Positions 58,412 to 64,000 of a stretch of 64,000 bases of DNA are shown here, one piece after another; the first letter of the stretch is position 1, and the number at the start of each line of letters is the position of its first letter. The position numbers and the translations under genes were made by a program. Under the pieces are notes generated by a model. The model saw only the letters and a list, made by a program, of their open reading frames with translations. It was not told the origin of the DNA and made no database searches. Where the stretch lies: positions 496,001-560,000 of the forward strand of contig NZ_LRML01000001.1 in the NCBI RefSeq assembly GCF_001647285.1, in the 5' to 3' direction. The stretch comes from Rufibacter roseus (GTDB taxonomy: Bacteria; Bacteroidota; Bacteroidia; Cytophagales; Hymenobacteraceae).

Positions 58412-59914
58412 TTAGGGCTTGAGCTCAGCAGGCAGAGACAAAACATCTATATGCCATACCACAGGAAGGAGATAATATACTGCCAGAGTCAGAACCACTA
58501 CAGAAATTAGGTTCAGTACAAAGCCTGTTCTGATCATGTCCTGCATTTTTATAAAGCCGGAACCAAAGACAATGGCATTGGGTGGCGTGGCCACGGGCAA
58601 CATAAAGGCGCAAGAGGAGGCCATACAAGCAGCCACCATAGGTCCGAATGGGTGAATGTCAATAGCCAGAGCCAGAGAGGAAAGCACAGGCAGCATCATG
58701 GTGGCAGTGGCAGTGTTGGAGGTGATTTCGGTTAAGAAGTTGATAACCGCAATAATTGTCAGGAAAATGAGCAGCACGCTTACGCCTTGGAGCAGGGTCA
58801 TTTTGGTACCAATCCAGGCAGCTAGTCCTGAGTCTTTAAAGCCTAAGGCAATGGCCAAGCCGCCGCCAAACAGCAGCAATATTCCCCACGGAATCTTCTC
58901 GGCAATACTCCAGTCTAACAGTTTCTCTTTGTTTTGGGTAGAAGAGGCCGGAATCAGAAACAGCAAGATAGCACCAAACATGGCAATCATACTGTCGTCT
59001 AGTTCCGGAAAGAACCTGTTCAATACAAAAGTTCGGGTTAACCAAGCCAGGGCTGTAAAGGCAAACACAGCCAACACCCACTTCTCCTCCGTTGAAATGC
59101 GTCCCAATATTGCTAACTGAGATTCTATTTCTGCTTTACCGTTTTGGCTCTTCTCATTGTGAAGCGGAAAAGACACCCGCACCAGATAAAACCAGCATAT
59201 AAACAAAAGCACAAAGGTTACAGGAACTCCTAATAGCATCCACTGCAAAAAAGAAATTTCCATCTGGAATTGCTGCCCTACTACCGCTACCAGAATGGCA
59301 TTGGCCGGAGTACCCACAAGCGTGGCTAAACCGCCTATGGAAGCAGAGTAGGCAATGCCCAGCATCAAGGCTTTCCCAAATTTATTGCCAGCGCTGATAG
59401 GGCCTTCCCCAGAAAAGCTGGTCAACTGCATGGTGATAGAAACGCCAATAGGAAGCATCATCATGGCAGTGGCTGTGTTGGAAATCCACATAGAAAGAAA
59501 GGCCGTAGCCAGCATAAACCCAAGTACTATCTTCCTTTGGTTTGTGCCCACTAAATGAATGATGTTGAGTGCTATGCGTTTGTGCAGGTTCCATTTCTCC
59601 ATGGCAATGGCCACAATAAAGCCGCCCAAGAACAGGAAAATGATGGGGTTACCATACTGGGAGGTAGTTTGATTTAATCCTAAAGCGCCGGAAAGAGGGA
59701 ATATCACAATTGGCAGCAAGGAGGTAGCCGGTATTGGAATTGGTTCTGTTATCCACCAGGTAGAAATCCAGGCAGTACAAGCCAAAACTGCCAATGCCTC
59801 TGCAGTCATACCTTCGGGCAGGCTCAGGTTTATAATAAGTAAGAACAGGGCAGGGCCAAGCAGCAGGGACAGGGTGTTACGGAAAGAGGAAGCCTTGAAG
59901 GTGGTTGAATTCAT
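58412..59914 (-). CDS. SLC13/DASS-family sodium-coupled anion transporter
   Basis: This is a 500-residue membrane protein with about 11-13 hydrophobic segments. The two SNT motifs that bind sodium and the carboxylate in VcINDY are both present (SMWISNTATAMMMLPIG at about 145-160, TEITSNTATATMMLPVLSS at about 393-411). A central TPANAILVAVVG loop and a PPNAIVFGSGFI end repeat also match. It would import dicarboxylates, citrate or, in some members, sulfate with sodium. Position near the cysteine genes hints at sulfate, but they point the opposite way and the hint is weak. The ATG is at 59,914. Confidence 0.92.
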   Translation of the reverse strand: MNSTTFKASSFRNTLSLLLGPALFLLIINLSLPEGMTAEALAVLACTAWISTWWITEPIPIPATSLLPIVIFPLSGALGLNQTTSQYGNPIIFLFLGGFIVAIAMEKWNLHKRIALNIIHLVGTNQRKIVLGFMLATAFLSMWISNTATAMMMLPIGVSITMQLTSFSGEGPISAGNKFGKALMLGIAYSASIGGLATLVGTPANAILVAVVGQQFQMEISFLQWMLLGVPVTFVLLFICWFYLVRVSFPLHNEKSQNGKAEIESQLAILGRISTEEKWVLAVFAFTALAWLTRTFVLNRFFPELDDSMIAMFGAILLFLIPASSTQNKEKLLDWSIAEKIPWGILLLFGGGLAIALGFKDSGLAAWIGTKMTLLQGVSVLLIFLTIIAVINFLTEITSNTATATMMLPVLSSLALAIDIHPFGPMVAACMASSCAFMLPVATPPNAIVFGSGFIKMQDMIRTGFVLNLISVVVLTLAVYYLLPVVWHIDVLSLPAELKP

Positions 59915-60032
59915 GTAGAGGATGGAGCGCTGTTAGTTTAGGGCACAAGTTAGCCCAACAATTGGAAAAAGCACAACAGCCGGTAACGTAGGCAAGAACT
60001 TACAACGCTCAGTTCCTAAAGGGCATAAACAG

Positions 60033-60060
60033 AAAAGGCCCACTTAGTAGTGGGCCTTTT
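60033..60060 (-). terminator. Hairpin downstream of tRNA-Ala
   Basis: AAAAGGCCCAC and GTGGGCCTTTT form an 11-bp stem around TTAGTA, 5 bp beyond the tRNA 3' end. Confidence 0.8.
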
Positions 60061-60064
60061 GATG

Positions 60065-60138
<74 letters not shown>

Positions 60139-60270
60139 GTGGTTTTGATGATGCAAAAGTAATAGAGAATTCTTTTCCTGCCAAATTTTCTAAAAGCAAT
60201 AGTTTAAATAAAATTGATGCAAAGAAGTAAACGACTTATAGTGAAGGAGTAAGAGGTGATGTTTAAGTTA

Positions 60271-60306
60271 AAAACAAAGGCGAAACATTTGTTTCGCCTT
60301 TGTTTT
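60271..60306 (-). terminator. Terminator of the TonB-dependent receptor gene
   Basis: AAAACAAAGGCGAAAC and GTTTCGCCTTTGTTTT form a perfect 16-bp stem around ATTT, 20 bp beyond the stop. Confidence 0.9.
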
Positions 60307-60326
60307 GTAAATAATAAATGAGGCAC

Positions 60327-63300
60327 TTAGTTGAAGATATAGCGTAAGCCAACCTGACCAGTCCATCTTGAACCACCAATAGGCTCATCAGAGATATTGT
60401 ATGGTTGAGCACCATCTCTTAATGAGAATTTGTAAACTGGAGTGTTTCCTTCAAAACGGGCTAAATCAAGAACCTGGAAGTTGTTGTCCCAATAAGAGCC
60501 GGTAAATCCGCTTCTCTCGCCCCAGTTCTTATTGATAAGGTTGCCTACGTTAAGAACATCAAGAGAAAGCTGTAGCGTGTTACGTTTTCCACCAACGTTC
60601 ACGAAAAGGTCCTGAATAATTTTCAGGTCGAATTGGTGAGTGAAAGGAGTTCTTGCGGCATTTCTCTCGGCGTATTCTCCTCTACGCTCTCTTAAGTACT
60701 CCTGTGATTCAATGAAATTGTTTAACTGAGTCCACTGGGTTGCTTGTTGCTCAGGAGTTCCGTCAAATTGAATTTCACTTGCATTTCTGGGAATGTACAT
60801 TAAGCTGAACTGGTTGCTGGCAGAAGTACCCAAAACTGAACGGTTTAGATCTCCTCTCACTAAGTAGGAATAGCCAGGGCCTGATTGACCAGTGTAGAAT
60901 AAGGTAACTGAAGTACCCAAAAAACCTAAGTATTCTTTTCTGTAAGACACAGCACCTACTATTCTGCTACCAACATTGTAAGGAGAGAAGCCTAACTCAA
61001 CATTGTTTGAGCCATTCACAGAAGCAACTCTGTAATAGTTAGAGTGGTTTTGTGAAGAAGTGCCAGGGAATAAATCTTTTGACTCTGTATAAGAGTAAGC
61101 AAGAGATGCATAGAAGCCGCTCTCAAAAGTTTTTTGCAATTGAGCAGTAGCAGTCCAAGAGTATCCTTCGTTAACATTGTCAATATAAACCACCTCATCA
61201 TACTGGGTCAATCTTTTTCTGGCCGGAATTGAAGCCGGATAAAGTAATCTGTTGTCTGCGCCAGCCAACGTCTCAGATGGATTCACCAAGTTGATGTTCG
61301 TAAATCTGAACGAATTGATATTCTTAGAATACAGGAATTCAGCTGTTCCTACAAAACCAAACGGAAGCTGCTGGTCAATAGCAATATTTGATCTGGCTAT
61401 TTGTGGAAGTTTGAAATCATTGTCAATCACAGTGATTACTCCACCTGGACCTGAAGCTGAAGCTTTTTTAGGTTGTCCGTTCGGGTCTGCAATGAATTGA
61501 ACATCAGCAGGAGCACCAGTGGCAGTGTTTATACGGTTCTGGTCTAAAAGAACACCAGACTGGGTGAAGGCACCGCCAGCCCACACAAACGGAAATCTAG
61601 AGGTAAATACCCCGGTACCACCTCTTACCTGTGTGCTTCTGTCACCGGTTACATCCCAGTTAAAACCTACTCTAGGAGACCACATAAGGGCAGCCTTAGG
61701 CATTCTGTTGGTTTTAACGTTGTATTGCTGGGCCAGAACTGAATTGTTGAAATCTGTATTTTCTAGTGGTTTGTCAAGGTAAAGCGGAATGTCTAAACGC
61801 ATACCACCAGTTAATTTCAGGTTGTCCGTTATCTGGAACTCATCCTGAGCATAGAATCCTATTTGCATAGCTTTGAACTTGGCGCCTTCTCTAGGGTCAC
61901 TTGTTCTGCTGTATTGGTAAACTAAGCTGTTGGCCAATCCTAGGTTCCAGTTTTCAATAGCGGTTCTGGCAGGAGTAGTACCGGCGGCAGGAGAATCACC
62001 GAACTGGTAATCACCGAATGCCTGTCCAATAAAGGCATTGTACATGCTGTAAAGCTCATTGTGGGTACCAAAGGTGAACGTGTGCTTGCCAGCAAATACA
62101 GATAAGTTATCTGTTAAGGTAAAAATATCTTGGTCTAATTGGTTTACAGTAGAGAATGCTTCTGTACCAAGGTTTACCGTTCTGCTGCCAGACATTCTAA
62201 TGGTAACTCTAGGAAACGCAGCACCTGGAGCGGTTCTTGGTTCTCTTACTCTGGTGTAGCCAGCTATGAAGTTATTAGAGATAGTGTTTGAAAAACGGCT
62301 GTTTAATTCTATAACTCCTGAGTTGGTTGTGCTTTCTCTTAAAATGGCACCATTAGAAAACGTTACCGTTCTGGCAGATCTGCTCAACTGGGTAGTTTCA
62401 CCAAATGTATAGCTGTAGCGGGCAGTTAGTTTATGAATGTCAGAAAGGTTCCAGTCTAAACGGGCAAAGAACTTCTCTGATGAGCCAGTTTCTTCCTGAT
62501 TGATAAAGCTTCCTGGGTCGTAACCCAGTTCTCTTGCTCTTGTCGCAATTGTTTCTAGCTCTGCTACAGTAAACTCTGAGCCAGCCTGACCTGGTGCGAA
62601 ACTTAATGGAGTAACACGCTCGGTTTTCTCAGCATTTAAAAAGAAGAACAACTTGTCTTTGATGATAGGTCCACCAACTCTTAAGCCATATTGCTTGTCA
62701 GTGAATTCATTATATTTTAGTCTTTCCTGACCCTCAGAAAGCAACCCTACAGGGGTTTTACCCGCCAAGTCTTCATTTCTGAAGAAGTAGTAAGCCGAGC
62801 CTGTAAATTCATTGGTACCAGATCTGGTTACGGCAGAAATACCACCGCCGGCAAAGCCACCTAATCGTACATCAAATGGGGCAATTTGAACACTGAATTG
62901 CTCAATGGCGTCTAGTGAAATAGGCGAGGTGCCGGTGCTACCCCCATTGGTGCCCGTGTCAGAAAGACCAAAAACGTCATTGCTTACAGCTCCATCTATG
63001 GTTAACTGGTTAAATCTGTTGTTGATACCAGCTATAGAAATCGCGCTTCCCTTTATATCTGCCTGAGGGGTTAAACGCACAAAGTCATTTATACCACGGG
63101 TTACTGTAGGTAAAGTAGCAATCTGCTCGTTAGAAATAGTAGTGGCTGCTCCTGTTCTGTCTGAGTTGAGGATTGCATTGCGGCTACCTACCACTTGAAC
63201 CTCATTCAGGCCAACTGCCCCTGAGGATAAAGTGAAGTCGACAATCAAGTTTTGGCCGAGAACCAATCTAAGGCCTTCTTTTCGTTGTTCTTGATAACCC

Positions 63301-63560
63301 ACATAAGAAGTGGTTACGGAATAAGGTCCGCCCACCCGCATGTTCTGGAAATTATAGCGGCCGTTAGCATCTGTGCTGGCAGCATACTGGGTGTTAGTTG
63401 GAGTGTGTACCGCCACAACAGTAGCGCCTACCAGCCCTGCTCCGGTGTCGTCAGTAACTACTCCACTCATGGAGGCGGTGGTTGATCCCTGGCCCCAGCT
63501 AAGGTGCACAGGCAAACACATCGCCACAATCAGCATTAATCGTGTAAATAGGTTTTTCAT
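60327..63560 (-). CDS. TonB-dependent receptor, Oar-like, with carboxypeptidase-regulatory domain
   Basis: This 1,077-residue outer-membrane protein has a signal peptide (LMLIVAMCLPVHLSWGQGS). The carboxypeptidase-regulatory-like domain is at about 28-105 (SGVVTDDTGAGLVGATVVAV, GRYNFQNMRVGGPYSV). The plug domain follows (NEVQVVGSRNAILNSDRTG, NDFVRLTPQADIKG, RFNQLTIDGAVSND), then a beta-barrel to the end (final aromatic GLRYIFN). The DAxEQFSVQIAPFDVRLGGF block is typical of Oar-like proteins. It would import or export a large substrate using TonB energy; the ligand is unknown. No SusD-like gene follows, so it is not a SusCD pair. The gene stands alone with its own terminator. Confidence 0.93.
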   Translation of the reverse strand: MKNLFTRLMLIVAMCLPVHLSWGQGSTTASMSGVVTDDTGAGLVGATVVAVHTPTNTQYAASTDANGRYNFQNMRVGGPYSVTTSYVGYQEQRKEGLRLVLGQNLIVDFTLSSGAVGLNEVQVVGSRNAILNSDRTGAATTISNEQIATLPTVTRGINDFVRLTPQADIKGSAISIAGINNRFNQLTIDGAVSNDVFGLSDTGTNGGSTGTSPISLDAIEQFSVQIAPFDVRLGGFAGGGISAVTRSGTNEFTGSAYYFFRNEDLAGKTPVGLLSEGQERLKYNEFTDKQYGLRVGGPIIKDKLFFFLNAEKTERVTPLSFAPGQAGSEFTVAELETIATRARELGYDPGSFINQEETGSSEKFFARLDWNLSDIHKLTARYSYTFGETTQLSRSARTVTFSNGAILRESTTNSGVIELNSRFSNTISNNFIAGYTRVREPRTAPGAAFPRVTIRMSGSRTVNLGTEAFSTVNQLDQDIFTLTDNLSVFAGKHTFTFGTHNELYSMYNAFIGQAFGDYQFGDSPAAGTTPARTAIENWNLGLANSLVYQYSRTSDPREGAKFKAMQIGFYAQDEFQITDNLKLTGGMRLDIPLYLDKPLENTDFNNSVLAQQYNVKTNRMPKAALMWSPRVGFNWDVTGDRSTQVRGGTGVFTSRFPFVWAGGAFTQSGVLLDQNRINTATGAPADVQFIADPNGQPKKASASGPGGVITVIDNDFKLPQIARSNIAIDQQLPFGFVGTAEFLYSKNINSFRFTNINLVNPSETLAGADNRLLYPASIPARKRLTQYDEVVYIDNVNEGYSWTATAQLQKTFESGFYASLAYSYTESKDLFPGTSSQNHSNYYRVASVNGSNNVELGFSPYNVGSRIVGAVSYRKEYLGFLGTSVTLFYTGQSGPGYSYLVRGDLNRSVLGTSASNQFSLMYIPRNASEIQFDGTPEQQATQWTQLNNFIESQEYLRERRGEYAERNAARTPFTHQFDLKIIQDLFVNVGGKRNTLQLSLDVLNVGNLINKNWGERSGFTGSYWDNNFQVLDLARFEGNTPVYKFSLRDGAQPYNISDEPIGGSRWTGQVGLRYIFN

Positions 63561-63580
63561 AAAAGGGTTTGAATTTTTGC

Positions 63581-63588
63581 CAAAAGTA
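63581..63588 (-). promoter_or_regulatory. Candidate -7 box of the TonB-dependent receptor gene
   Basis: The minus-strand reading TACTTTTG fits TANNTTTG, 20 nt before the ATG. The -33 box is not clear. Confidence 0.5.
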
Positions 63589-64000
63589 AGGCGGCTAAAT
63601 GGAATAAGAAGAAGGGCTGTTGTTAAGTTAGCGTTAAGAATGCAGGGTAGTTTGAAGGAAAAGGGTATTCTTTAAAAAGGAAATTATTGAGTAGTTTCAA
63701 GATTTGTTTGAATAATAATGGAGAGAAGTGGAGATGGGTTTTATAGGAAAATAAAGAAGGGATATTTTTCTAATAGTATAATGACAAAAGAAAGGGAATA
63801 ATGGCTTGTTGAATTGTTGATTTCTTGTAATTCTGTTGCAAAAAGAATAAAAAAGAGGCTATAGAAGTAGGAATAACACTATATAATAAGTTTGTTGTTG
63901 TGCCTCTATAAGCTGCTGATACGGAGTGGCTTTGTTTATATAATTTTAAACAAGACAGATTATATTCTGTAAATTCATTCTTACCTTTGCGGCAAAGAAC
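63589..64000. other. Upstream region of the receptor gene and promoter at the window edge
   Basis: No gene is seen in this AT-rich stretch. At 63,982-63,989 the plus strand reads TACCTTTG, a good -7 box, probably for a gene or RNA starting beyond the window. The same eight bases are the -7 box of tRNA-Gln. The -33 position lacks TTTG. Confidence 0.5.

Noticed and set aside
60327-63560. SusC of a SusCD polysaccharide-utilisation locus
   Set aside because: No SusD gene or glycoside hydrolase is adjacent, and the plug and barrel blocks are Oar-like.

Overview
The window is a chromosomal segment of a Bacteroidota bacterium, most likely order Cytophagales, family Hymenobacteraceae (Rufibacter/Pontibacter-like). 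The family level is my inference. The phylum rests on three things. There is a giant SprB-repeat adhesin with a gliding-motility/type IX secretion C-terminal domain beside a PorP/SprF gene. There are promoters of the Bacteroidota type (TTTG, 19 nt, TANNTTTG) before prs and tRNA-Gln. There is also an atpD-atpC pair with a very short epsilon subunit. I see no plasmid, phage, CRISPR array or transposase gene; most of the content is core metabolism.

Layout. 0-12.5 kb: porP/sprF-like gene and an 11.3-kb adhesin gene with about 40 SprB repeats, then about 0.8 kb of AT-rich non-coding DNA. 13.3-25 kb: DUF3050 protein, two small orphans, metG, a TonB-C-domain protein, a PhyH-type oxygenase, a quinone oxidoreductase, a frameshifted lactonase gene, an MFS exporter, pth and a trans-sulfuration enzyme. 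25-30 kb: YetF-like protein and a K+-channel-like protein, atpDC, and a tandem pair of small paralogues. 30-37 kb: tRNA-Gln, a secreted HExxH protease-like lipoprotein, an aldose epimerase lipoprotein, prs and rplY. 37-41 kb: a PglC/PglD/PglE-type sugar module and a transglutaminase-like protein. 41-49 kb: ispE, an EamA transporter, LptF/G-type permease and tgt, a small lipoprotein, a GT2 glycosyltransferase overlapping an ECF sigma factor, and rsmG. 49-60 kb: AAA+ ATPase, HEAT-cyclophilin lipoprotein, MFS transporter, ABC exporter, a cysE-cysteine synthase pair and a DASS transporter. 60-64 kb: tRNA-Ala, a large Oar-like TonB-dependent receptor, and a promoter for a gene beyond the window.

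The most unusual feature is the DNA between the genes. First, a family of about 38-42-bp imperfect palindromes (called IP here; arms CGTTTTAGGCCTG and CAGGCCTAAAACG around TTTTCTGAAAA) occurs at about 28 places, roughly once per intergenic gap. It sits in convergent, tandem and divergent gaps alike, and one copy is read as part of ispE. Second, short arrays of degenerate 7-bp repeats (called H7 here) sit against gene ends or starts at about ten places, often as two inverted arms. Each locus uses a different heptad. Third, there are non-coding composite elements with long terminal inverted repeats (about 242 bp at 47.8 kb with relatives at 36.6 and 53.9 kb; about 165 bp at 48.9 kb). All three kinds pile up at 47.66-49.12 kb. 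I do not know a named family for IP or H7 in this lineage; that is a statement about my knowledge, not a database result.

Other points of note: a one-base deletion breaking the lactonase gene at about 20,544; a two-block higher-order periodicity in the SprB array; a Tgt without the usual zinc cysteines; and several genes whose candidate -7 box lies only 4-5 nt before the start codon.
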